A stretch of DNA of 10,654 nt, taken from CALAED01 sp937891035. GTDB lineage: Bacteria > Actinomycetota > Actinomycetes > Streptosporangiales > Streptosporangiaceae. This document shows positions 1 to 5,663 of the stretch, one piece after another. A model generated the notes under the pieces. That model made no database searches. It saw nothing but the letters and a program-made list of their open reading frames with translations, and was not told where the DNA came from. The stretch spans positions 1 to 10,654 of the forward strand of contig DASQSZ010000300.1 in assembly GCA_035642125.1 (NCBI GenBank). Reading direction: 5' to 3'. The translations under genes and the position numbers were made by a program. Within the stretch, counting starts at the first letter, position 1. Each line of letters opens with the position of its first letter.

Positions 1-49
1 CGCCGCTGCGACCGAGTAGCACCGCCAGGCGGCGAGCGCGGCGGCGAGC

Positions 50-1315
50 TCAGGCTTCGTCGAGGAGGTGACGGCGGACGAAGCCGCCCGCGAACTTGCC
101 GGCCGGGTCGAGGTCTCGCGCCAGCGCCTGGAAGTCCGCCAGCCGCTCGTACCGAGACCGCAGGACGTCGGGCGGGACGGTGAACAGCTTGCCCCAGTGC
201 GGTCGCGGGGCGAACGGCGCCAGCCGCTCCTCGACGAGCGTGATCACCGGCAGCACGGCATGCGCGTCCTTGATCCACGTGAAGTGGAAGGCCACCGTGT
301 CCTGCCGGTGGCACGGGCTCAGCCACAGCTCGTCGGCGGCGATCGTCCGGATCTCGGATATCTGCAGGACGGGCGCGATCTGGTCGCGTACGGCGGCCAG
401 GGCGTGCAGAGCGTCGATGGCATGCCGCCTGGGCAGCAGGAATTCGGACTGGAGCTCCTCGCCGCTGCTCGGCGTGAAGCCCGAGCGAAAATGCGGCAGC
501 CGTTCCTGCCAGGGGCCGGGCACGCCGAGTTGCCGGGTGCAGTTGACGGCGGGCATGCCGGCGACCGGATGCCGCGGCCCGTCGGCCGGTCGCGCCCCGA
601 GCCAGGTCTCGCCGGCCGGCCACTCGTGTGGCTCGTCCACGCGCTGCTTGACCCACACCTGGTTGACGATCGGGGCCCGCCAGTCGGTGAACAGACTCAC
701 GCTGTAGGCCGCGGCGAAGATCTCGTCGAAATGGTCGTCCAGCACGTCGAAGGCGAGGTCGTCGTAGACGTACTGCCGCATGTCGAAGGCGGGGACGATG
801 TCGAGGGTCATGCCGACCACCACCCCCAGGGCACCCAGACTCACCACGGCCCCGCGGAACCGGTCGCCGTCGGCGTCGCGGTCGAGGACGACCAGGTCCC
901 CGTCCGCCGTGACCATCTCCAGCCTCGCCACCGCGGTGGCGAGGCCGCCGTTGCCGTCGCCCGATCCGTGGGTGCCGGTGGCGCACGACCCCGCAACCGA
1001 GATGTGCGGGAGCGAGGCCAGGTTGCGCAAGGCATGGCCGCTGTCGTTCAGGCGGCGGGCCAGGTCGGCGTACCGCACGCCGGCGGCGACCTTGACCTCG
1101 CCGGCGGCGGTGTCGATCTCGACGCCGTCGGGCAGCCCGGCCGGCGAAATCAGCGCGCCGGGCGTGTCGGCGATGTCGTTGAACGAGTGCGCGCTGCCGA
1201 GGGCGCGTACCTGGTCACTGGTGGCGACCAGCCGCCGCAACTCGGCTACCGTCGCGGGCCGATGCACCTGTTTCGCGGCGAAGGTGATGTTGCCCGCCCA
1301 GTTGGTCAGCTTCAT
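50..1315 (-). CDS. Alditol oxidase, covalent-FAD (AldO/xylitol oxidase type)
   Basis: Predicted soluble flavoprotein of 421 aa that oxidises a terminal hydroxyl of sugar alcohols with O2, giving an aldose and H2O2. The N-terminal half is a FAD-binding PCMH domain (about 10-175). GSAHSFN (40-46) carries His43, which matches the histidine that binds FAD covalently in VAO-family enzymes. SLPHISVAGS (101-110) and GTHGSG (114-119) are the flavin loops. The C-terminal half is the substrate cap. SEIRT gives Glu321 and Arg323, HFTW gives Thr346 and HWGK gives Lys376; these line up with substrate residues I recall for Streptomyces coelicolor AldO, and similarity runs the whole length. The ATG at 1315 is preferred over the GTG at 1321, because the AAGG of CTGAAGGGTGACC sits at normal spacing before the ATG but directly abuts the GTG. 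The upstream stop codon lies at the 5' edge of this ribosome site, so translation is probably coupled. The substrate (xylitol, sorbitol or other) cannot be read from sequence. Confidence 0.9.
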   Translation of the reverse strand: MKLTNWAGNITFAAKQVHRPATVAELRRLVATSDQVRALGSAHSFNDIADTPGALISPAGLPDGVEIDTAAGEVKVAAGVRYADLARRLNDSGHALRNLASLPHISVAGSCATGTHGSGDGNGGLATAVARLEMVTADGDLVVLDRDADGDRFRGAVVSLGALGVVVGMTLDIVPAFDMRQYVYDDLAFDVLDDHFDEIFAAAYSVSLFTDWRAPIVNQVWVKQRVDEPHEWPAGETWLGARPADGPRHPVAGMPAVNCTRQLGVPGPWQERLPHFRSGFTPSSGEELQSEFLLPRRHAIDALHALAAVRDQIAPVLQISEIRTIAADELWLSPCHRQDTVAFHFTWIKDAHAVLPVITLVEERLAPFAPRPHWGKLFTVPPDVLRSRYERLADFQALARDLDPAGKFAGGFVRRHLLDEA

Positions 1316-1324
1316 GGTCACCCT

Positions 1325-1642
1325 TCAGGACGCACCGGTCGCGGTGTCGACCACGACGGTCTTATGCGTGACCTTGGGGTCGAAGCGCATCAGCACGGCC
1401 TGCGCCACCGGCTCGACCACGGGAGTCTCGAGGTCCGGGGAAAAGCGCCGGACCGCGTCCATCGACTCCCACAAGGTGACGACCTCTAGCTCCACGAGAT
1501 CCTCGCCGTCCTGGCGGAAGAGGTAGGCGCCGCGATGGCCGTCAACGCTCCGCAGTGCCGGAACGACCGCATCGATGAAGTGCCGCCGATAGGCTTCGGC
1601 GCCCTCTTCGGTCGCCCTCGCCCGCCAGACTCGCGCGATCAT
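1325..1642 (-). CDS. Small ABM-fold (dimeric alpha/beta barrel) monooxygenase-like protein
   Basis: This protein of 105 aa has the pattern of the antibiotic biosynthesis monooxygenase / dimeric ferredoxin-like barrel superfamily. An N-terminal beta strand (MIARVWRARA) is followed by a helix (about 12-30), then GHRGAYLFRQ, a strand with VELEVVTLWESMDAVRRF (about 51-67), and a basic C-terminal strand. Proteins of this group act as small cofactor-free oxygenases, haem-degrading enzymes or ligand-binding dimers; nothing here fixes the substrate. The ATG at 1642 follows a good ribosome site (GAGAGGGG, six bases away). The TGA at 1325-1327 is nine bases before the alditol oxidase ATG, so the two genes form an operon. 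A weak candidate -10 (TATGGT, complement of 1677-1682) lies about 35 bases upstream, without a convincing -35. The fold is fairly secure; the function is open. Confidence 0.75.
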   Translation of the reverse strand: MIARVWRARATEEGAEAYRRHFIDAVVPALRSVDGHRGAYLFRQDGEDLVELEVVTLWESMDAVRRFSPDLETPVVEPVAQAVLMRFDPKVTHKTVVVDTATGAS

Positions 1643-2262
1643 CGCCGCCCCTCTCGCGATCCCCTGTGCCTAAAGCACCATAGTCCGGGCAGCTTCGTTG
1701 TCCGCCTACCCGCCGCCCGGCCCGGCAGGCGCCTGATCGCCGATCTTTCCGTAGGCTTGACGCGTGATGGTCGGGAGAACGTAGTGTCGGAGATCTTCGA
1801 CTGGGCGAAAGGCGCCCCTGCAGCCTGAGCCGATCACAGTGGAGATCTGGAAACGGCCGCCGGAAGAGTTCTGCCGTAGGTCGAAGTGGTCGGCGGCCAA
1901 GCGGTGCGATGCGAACCACCAACCCGGCTGCACCAGAAGGTCGCTCGCCGCCCGGCGAACATGTTCGAACAGTCTGCTGTACGCCACGGCGCCGAGAACG
2001 AGGAGTGTCTCGACGCCGACCTTGATTTCGATGTCGTGCCCTGGGAACTACCGCGCGCGCATATTCGCCGGCCGATGTGGCGCTGTATCGGTGCGAAGGC
2101 CCTATTCGCATCATCTTGACTGGTCGCAACTTCGCATGATCTGACGCAGGCGCGCTTGCGGGCCTTCCCAAAGGCACCGTTCATACTGTCCGGAAGCAGT
2201 CACCTGCGCACGGTCACCGATACGGTGGGGCACGAAGCCTAGCGTCTGCACGAAGGATGATC
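1643..2262. other. 620-bp stretch with no intact gene
   Basis: No intact conserved gene is visible between the ABM-like gene and the plus-strand membrane-protein gene. The stretch is noticeably less G+C-rich than the flanking enzyme genes. Minus-strand reading frames in it look partly like degraded coding sequence: one from about 2047 to 1706 (listed separately), and a second, weaker one, open from at least 2254 to a TGA at 2111-2113, ending ARLRQIMRSCDQSR. The promoter of the 2263 gene must lie here, but I see no good -10/-35 pair. The short plus-strand frames at 1839-2144 and 1886-2119 have poorer codon composition than the minus frame and are probably shadows. Confidence 0.5.
1706..2047 (-). 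pseudogene. Possible gene relic or unrecognised small protein
   Basis: A minus-strand frame is open from just after a TAG (2048-2050) to a stop at 1706. Its first 70 or so codons have mostly G or C in the third position, although the DNA around them is less G+C-rich, which favours real coding ancestry. It reads GHDIEIKVGVETLLVLG, then a stretch around LFEHVRRAASDLLVQPGWW and ASHRLAADHFDLRQNSSGG; after about 1830 the composition turns Gly/Pro-rich and less protein-like. The only conventional start is GTG at 1987, which lacks a ribosome site and would cut off the hydrophobic VGVETLLVLG segment. I do not recognise the family. A 5'-truncated or frameshifted relic is my best reading; a chance open frame is possible. 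Confidence 0.35.
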
Positions 2263-3045
2263 ATGGAGCTTGGTGATCAAAGCATTCGACAGGAGCGCTT
2301 GATGCGGCTTATCCGTCAGCTGCCTTTGTTGACGATCGGAATCCTGAGCGCCTTTGTGCCCATCGTCGACCTCACCGGCTTACTGGATAACATCCCGTGG
2401 CTCCAAGATCGACTTCCTGCGTTAACGCTGCTCACGGTCGGGGCTATCGCCTTCTATCTGGCTTTTGAACGCGCCACCGTGTGGGAAGAGGTCACAGAGA
2501 TAAAGCAGCTGATCAGCGCGGTCAGCACCAGCGGCGAGGGCTTCAGAAAGGTGCCCCCGTCGGAGATATCAAAGATCGCCGCGCAGATGATGAAAGACGT
2601 CGGCATCGTCCGCACACTGGGGACGGTTGTGCAAGATCTGCTAGATATCGACCCTTCGGCGAAGCTGTATCTTCGCGAAACCGAACGCCGGGTGAGCCGC
2701 AACAGTCCTCCCTTGCGCTATTACCGCATCACGAGCGACCGGTTGCGTGAGACGTTCTTGAATCATCTTGATAACTTGCTCAGCGCAGATGCCCGGCATG
2801 AGATTCAACTCGAAGTCTCCTCCGATATCGAAACTACGATCACATACCAGATCTTTGACAGTGCCCACGTCCTGGTCATCCTAGAAAATCCTCATGTGCC
2901 GGGGCGGCGCGACTATGCCGTGGCTATGATGTCCTCGGACCAGGAGATAGTCGATGGGTTCATCGCTCACTTTGACGCCGCTTGGTCCCAGAAAACACCT
3001 ATAGACGACCCCCAAGAACTCCGAAACAAAATCACCCAGATTTAG
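2263..3045 (+). CDS. Unrecognised protein: two membrane helices plus PLD-like cytosolic domain
   Basis: This protein of 260 aa has no family I recognise with certainty. Two hydrophobic helices (about 20-40 and 51-69) are joined by a short loop with LDNIPWLQDR, so both ends probably face the cytoplasm. A helical linker (about 70-112) leads to a soluble domain (about 113-243). That domain ends in strands TTITYQIFDSAHVLVILENP, then RRDYAVAMMSSDQEIVDGFIAHFDAAW, a layout resembling the last part of phospholipase-D-like or TrmB-type sensor domains (a strand naming the object, then a helix around FxxxW). No HxKxxxxD motif is present, so any such domain would be non-catalytic. The ATG at 2263 is chosen over that at 2257 because GAAGG (2252-2256) lies six bases before it and abuts the earlier one. 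The gene stands alone, and its codons use more A/T in third position than all its neighbours, which suggests horizontal acquisition. Confidence 0.7.
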   Translation: MELGDQSIRQERLMRLIRQLPLLTIGILSAFVPIVDLTGLLDNIPWLQDRLPALTLLTVGAIAFYLAFERATVWEEVTEIKQLISAVSTSGEGFRKVPPSEISKIAAQMMKDVGIVRTLGTVVQDLLDIDPSAKLYLRETERRVSRNSPPLRYYRITSDRLRETFLNHLDNLLSADARHEIQLEVSSDIETTITYQIFDSAHVLVILENPHVPGRRDYAVAMMSSDQEIVDGFIAHFDAAWSQKTPIDDPQELRNKITQI

Positions 3046-3071
3046 TTGCTTGGACGTCCAGCGGCGGCAGA

Positions 3072-3102
3072 ATGGCGCGGCGGCAGCGGGCCGCCGCGCC
3101 AT
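3072..3102. terminator. Bidirectional terminator hairpin, 13-bp perfect stem
   Basis: ATGGCGCGGCGGC (3072-3084) and its exact complement GCCGCCGCGCCAT (3090-3102) flank a five-base loop AGCGG. The hairpin lies between the converging stops of the membrane-protein gene (3045) and the xylanase gene (3128), so it can serve both. There is no T tract on either strand, which is usual in high-G+C actinobacteria. A short palindrome TGGACGTCCA (3051-3060) sits just before it. Confidence 0.8.
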
Positions 3103-3127
3103 AGGTGAGGTCATCGGTGTTCGGGCG

Positions 3128-4117
3128 TCAAGCCGTGCGACAGGAGACCGTCGGCCAGGTCGTACTGCCGTTCTTTTGGATGGTGACGCCGAAGTTGTTG
3201 CCGCTGCCGTTGGGTCTGGCGGTCATGATCTGGCCGCTTGAGTCCCAGCTGGCGCTGATGTTCCAGGTGGCGATGATCTTCTCGGGGGCCGGGACGTTCA
3301 TCGTCACGATCCAGTTGTTGGTGCCGGAGACCGCGACGTTGAGGTTGTACCGGTCGCTCCACTGCTGGCCGGCGGACAGCGTCGCGGTGCAACCGCTGCC
3401 GCCGCCACCGCCACCGCCGCCGGTGGACGAGCCCACGGTGATGTTGGAGCTTCCGCTGCTTTGGAATCCCTCGGTCGCGAGGATCTGGTAGTTGTGGGTG
3501 CCCAGGTTCATGCCGGCACGGGCCCACGCGTCGAAGTGGTTGCCGGCGGTGATGGTACCGCCCGTTCGCCTCGACTGCCGCACGCTCCAAAACTGGCTGA
3601 AGGTCGCGGTGCCGATGATCGAGGGGGCGTTGACCCGCGTCGTCTGATAGATGTCGTAGGTGCCGCCATCGCTGCTCACGGTGCCCCTGAACGTGCCCGT
3701 GGGCCGGAAGGAACCCCAATTGTCGACGACGTAATATTCCACGAGCGGGTTCGTCGTCCACCCATAGAGCGCCAAGTATGAATTGCCGGATGTATTGAAG
3801 CTGCCCGAATAGGTCACGGTCCTGCGGCCGCCGGGATTCCATCCCTTTCCGGCGACGAAGTTCCCGGTGTTGCTCCATGACGTGCTGTAGTTGCCGCCGG
3901 AGTTCAGCTCCATGGAGACCGATCCCGGCCTATCGGTCCAGAATGAGTAGAAGAAGCCGTTATTTGTGCCGGTTTGATTGGTGGTGACGGTCACGGCGTT
4001 GGCGGTGCCGGGCACAAGCGCCGCGGCAGCGCCCAGCACCACGGCGCAGGCCGCGCCGATGAGCGGCCTGATGCGGCCGCGGCGGCGGCTCTTGGGGTGG
4101 GCGGAGACATCGTTCAT
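3128..4117 (-). CDS. Secreted GH11 endo-1,4-beta-xylanase with CBM2 module
   Basis: Predicted extracellular enzyme of 329 aa that cleaves beta-1,4 bonds in xylan by a retaining mechanism. A basic n-region (KSRRRGRIR, 9-17), a hydrophobic core and an AxA site (TANA, cut after about Ala41) form the signal peptide; the arginine cluster leaves Sec or Tat open. The GH11 jelly roll spans about 44-229. The nucleophile Glu127 is in PLVEYYVVDNWG, and the acid/base Glu216 is in ILATEGFQSSG. A Thr/Gly linker with eight glycines in a row (233-240) leads to a CBM2-type domain (243-329) bracketed by Cys243 and Cys326, with several exposed-type Trp residues. The start at 4117 has a strong GAGGAGGAAA ribosome site; the open frame upstream to 4156 adds 13 residues that spoil the signal peptide. 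The gene is monocistronic, with candidate xylanase-type regulatory palindromes about 320 bp upstream. Confidence 0.95.
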   Translation of the reverse strand: MNDVSAHPKSRRRGRIRPLIGAACAVVLGAAAALVPGTANAVTVTTNQTGTNNGFFYSFWTDRPGSVSMELNSGGNYSTSWSNTGNFVAGKGWNPGGRRTVTYSGSFNTSGNSYLALYGWTTNPLVEYYVVDNWGSFRPTGTFRGTVSSDGGTYDIYQTTRVNAPSIIGTATFSQFWSVRQSRRTGGTITAGNHFDAWARAGMNLGTHNYQILATEGFQSSGSSNITVGSSTGGGGGGGGSGCTATLSAGQQWSDRYNLNVAVSGTNNWIVTMNVPAPEKIIATWNISASWDSSGQIMTARPNGSGNNFGVTIQKNGSTTWPTVSCRTA

Positions 4118-4227
4118 GGGCGTGCTTTCCTCCTCGTACAAGCCGGCGGCTCGCACGGGCTTGAGCCGTCGGCCATGGTCGCCCTCCTCCTCTGGCGGGG
4201 GCCCTGGCGGAGTGGCCGTGGAGTCGG

Positions 4228-4254
4228 GGCCGGTCGCCGCGGCGGCGACCGGCC
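4228..4254. repeat. 13-bp perfect inverted repeat upstream of xylanase
   Basis: GGCCGGTCGCCGC (4228-4240) and GCGGCGACCGGCC (4242-4254) are exact complements around a single central G. As RNA it would open a few inner pairs and fold into a very stable hairpin. It lies 111-137 bases before the xylanase start codon on the minus strand. It could be an attenuator or mRNA-stabilising leader structure, an operator, or a terminator for transcripts coming from the lipoprotein gene. No T tract follows on the minus strand. Confidence 0.7.
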
Positions 4255-4436
4255 GGTTACGAAGATCGCCATCGATGGGGCCCTCAGTGTCAATCGCCCG
4301 GCGGTCGACGGCAACGGACCCCCGAAAGCCGGACGCCCGGGCGGACGCCCTCGACCGACCAGGGAACGCTGCCGTGCCCGGCTCTACCAGCAGAAAGTGG
4401 CCCCCGCCAGTGGCGCAGCCACTCGCACGAGGCGAT

Positions 4437-4477
4437 GAAACTTTTTGCTAAATCATGAAAGTTTCGAAAGTTTTTCG
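4437..4477 (-). promoter_or_regulatory. Cluster of GAAA-N-TTTC palindromes (candidate xylanase operators)
   Basis: An A/T-rich island in G+C-rich DNA. Read on the minus strand it contains CGAAA-AAC-TTTCG (4477-4465), then CTTTCGAAAC (4470-4461), then GAAACTTTC (4465-4457), and a further degenerate AAAAAGTTTC (4446-4437). Alignments of Streptomyces xylanase promoters (work on xlnC of strain EC3, from memory) described CGAAA-N-TTTCG, GAAA-(N)-TTTC and (G/C)TTTC-GAAA(G/C) boxes near the -35 region; the pieces here match those types closely. I see no clear -10/-35 beside them. The only xylan gene in reach is the GH11 gene downstream on the same strand, although the distance (about 320 bp) is long. 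Confidence 0.65.
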
Positions 4478-4512
4478 GACCCATGCGGTGCCGCGCCGGC
4501 CACGGGCGGCTC

Positions 4513-5379
4513 TTACCGGACGACCCCGGTGATGGCGAAGCGTTCAACGGCGGAGAGGTGCCCGCCGGTGGAGGCGGCGATGGTGAGCACGCCGCGCGCG
4601 GTCCCGGGCACGGTCACCGGCGCCGACCAGGGCTGGTTCCGGCCGCCCGCCGGGACGCAGCAGAACTCGCCCGCCGGTGCGCCCGACGACTGCCGGCGGA
4701 CCTGCACGCGAATGCTCTCGTCGACCCCGGTGATCCGGCCGCCGACCGTCATGTGAGTGCCGATGCGGGCTCCGTACGCCGGAGCGGCGAGTGAGAGCGT
4801 CGCGTCGTCGGTGCCGACGACCTCCCAGGGGGCGAGGCGGCCGGCGCCGTACCGCACCAGGTGGATCACCGCCGCCGTCCCGACGCGTCCCGCGTCCGTC
4901 CGGAGGCCGACGGCGACCCGGGCGTGGCCGCCGCTGACCGTGGCCGCCGCGACCTGGTTGATCTCGGTGTAGCCGAGGTAGCCCTGGGTGAACGACAGCG
5001 CGGTCTGCCGTGCACTGAGATGCCATGGCTGGTGGCCACCCGACTGATAGCTCGCCTGCCAGGCGAGCACCTGCTGTCCGTTCCCGAACGGCCACAGCGG
5101 CAGGTAGGGAGCGGGCAGCCGCGGTGACGCCGCAGCGGGCTGCCCGGCCGGTTGATTGCCCGGCCGCGGACTCGCGGGCGACGTGGTGCCGGTCCCCGGC
5201 GCCGGAGCGGTCGCCGTGGCCGACGGTGGCACGGACGCCGGCGCCCGGCCGCCCTCTTGACCGACGACCTTGGTCTGGCGGACACAGGCCGACACGGCAA
5301 GCGCCACGCCGAACAGAAGAAGGACGATGGACAGGGCGGCCCTGGCGAGGCGGGGCCGCGCTGACGCTGATGCTTTCAT
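4513..5379 (-). CDS. Lipoprotein with C-terminal Gmad2-like domain
   Basis: Predicted cell-surface lipoprotein of 288 aa. The signal peptide has a basic start (ARPRLAR), a hydrophobic core (LSIVLLLFGVALA, 16-28) and a lipobox VSAC, with Cys32 as the lipidated residue. A Pro/Ala/Thr/Gly-rich spacer (about 42-90) crosses the cell wall. A middle domain (about 91-190), with SGGHQPWHLSARQTALSF and the repeated HxRV pattern, is unrecognised. The last 95 residues (194-288), from LSLAAPAYGARIGTHMTVGGRI to VERFAITGVV, resemble the immunoglobulin-like Gmad2 domain of spore-germination-type and actinobacterial lipoproteins; EFCC there may form a disulphide. The start at 5379 has GAGG six bases upstream; the longer open frame to 5532 has no signal-like N-terminus. 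The role is unknown; an envelope or stress function is a guess. It is divergent from the stress-protein operon, with a DosR-like box 57-79 bp upstream. Confidence 0.8.
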   Translation of the reverse strand: MKASASARPRLARAALSIVLLLFGVALAVSACVRQTKVVGQEGGRAPASVPPSATATAPAPGTGTTSPASPRPGNQPAGQPAAASPRLPAPYLPLWPFGNGQQVLAWQASYQSGGHQPWHLSARQTALSFTQGYLGYTEINQVAAATVSGGHARVAVGLRTDAGRVGTAAVIHLVRYGAGRLAPWEVVGTDDATLSLAAPAYGARIGTHMTVGGRITGVDESIRVQVRRQSSGAPAGEFCCVPAGGRNQPWSAPVTVPGTARGVLTIAASTGGHLSAVERFAITGVVR

Positions 5380-5435
5380 GGCGACCTCAATCCTTAACCC
5401 CAGCTGACTTGTATGACGCTGGGAAGCCGGGGCTC

Positions 5436-5458
5436 GTTCGGGGCCAAAGGTCCCGAAC
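5436..5458. promoter_or_regulatory. DosR/DevR-like operator (near-perfect 10-bp inverted repeat)
   Basis: Arms GTTCGGGGCC (5436-5445) and GGTCCCGAAC (5449-5458) are complementary at nine of ten positions around AAA. Aligned over 5438-5457 with the mycobacterial DosR consensus TTSGGGACTWWAGTCCCSAA (from memory), 16 of 20 positions agree, including GGG, GTCCC and the flanking SAA. The centre is about 43 bp before the start point implied by the candidate minus-strand -10 (CATACAAG), the classical spacing for an activator touching -35. It could therefore drive the lipoprotein gene, and possibly the usp operon 206 bp away. The repeat is visible; its regulator is inferred. Confidence 0.6.
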
Positions 5459-5536
5459 AGTCGGCCCGGCGACCACCTCCTCGGAGAAGACACCGTCAGG
5501 GTCGCTCTCCCGCCCCCCGCCCGCGGGGGCAAAGCT

Positions 5537-5592
5537 GAAGGTCCCGCCGCGCGGCGACATCGGTCCCCGAGGGCGAAGGTCCCTGAAGGTCC
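5537..5592 (+). repeat. GAAGGTCC direct repeats (possible half-sites)
   Basis: GAAGGTCCC occurs at 5537-5545 and 5575-5583, and GAAGGTCC again at 5585-5592; the same AAGGTCC forms the right arm of the box at 5436-5458. The middle copy is part of a loose palindrome GGGCG-AAG-GTCCC (5571-5583) centred about 87 bp before the usp start. These may be weaker sites for the same regulator; as single half-sites they are not convincing alone. Confidence 0.4.
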
Positions 5593-5663
5593 GGGTCACT
5601 CGTCTCTGCTTGCCACGGACCTCCCGAGGGAAGGTGGTGAGGGTGGAGCAAAGGAGAGCGGCC

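Larger units (their letters stand above)
4118..4512. other. Long region upstream of the xylanase gene
   Basis: No gene is seen in these 395 bases between the lipoprotein stop and the xylanase start. They hold the palindrome cluster (4437-4477), a small stem-loop AGTGGC-GCA-GCCACT (4409-4423), the large hairpin (4228-4254) and the xylanase ribosome site (about 4126-4136). Only a weak G+C-rich stem without a T tract follows the lipoprotein stop, so I cannot name a terminator for that gene. If the promoter lies beside the palindromes, the xylanase mRNA leader would be roughly 300 nt. Confidence 0.5.
5380..5663. other. Divergent intergenic region, lipoprotein / stress-protein operon
   Basis: These 284 bases have no gene and should carry promoters in both directions. 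Contents: a possible minus-strand -10 (CATACAAG, complement of 5409-5416); flanking 6-bp complementary arms CCCAGC (5399-5404) and GCTGGG (5418-5423); the DosR-like box (5436-5458); a G+C hairpin CCCCCGC-CC-GCGGGGG (5514-5529); GAAGGTCC direct repeats (5537-5592); and the usp ribosome site AAGGAGA. No convincing -10/-35 for the plus-strand operon is visible. Confidence 0.55.

Noticed and set aside
1..49. Possible start of another minus-strand gene after the alditol oxidase
   Set aside because: A frame reading ELAAALAAWRCYSV runs off the left edge, but there is no start codon with a ribosome site and only 49 bases to judge.
68..1489. 473-codon open frame on the plus strand opposite the alditol oxidase
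   Set aside because: Composition-driven shadow of the oxidase and the ABM-like gene; no recognisable domain and no ribosome site.
1886..2119. 77-codon plus-strand frame with an acidic stretch and a WELPRAHIRR segment
   Set aside because: It overlaps the minus-strand frame whose third positions are much richer in G/C; no ribosome site was seen before its ATG.
3400..3425. GCC/ACC-rich trinucleotide run that resembles a microsatellite
   Set aside because: It is the coding sequence for the eight-glycine linker between the GH11 and CBM2 domains.
3111..3878. 255-codon minus-strand frame inside the xylanase gene
   Set aside because: Out-of-frame shadow, rich in Arg, His and Gln; the xylanase frame has complete GH11 and CBM2 domains.
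5514..5529. CCCCCGC-CC-GCGGGGG hairpin as a terminator or operator
   Set aside because: The loop is only two bases, the run is pure G/C in a G+C-rich region, and no gene ends nearby; noted only as part of the intergenic description.
5025..5663. Upstream extension of the stress-protein frame into the lipoprotein gene
   Set aside because: The extension is antisense to the lipoprotein and Arg/Pro-rich; the UspA family begins at the ATG at 5664, which has its own AAGGAG site.
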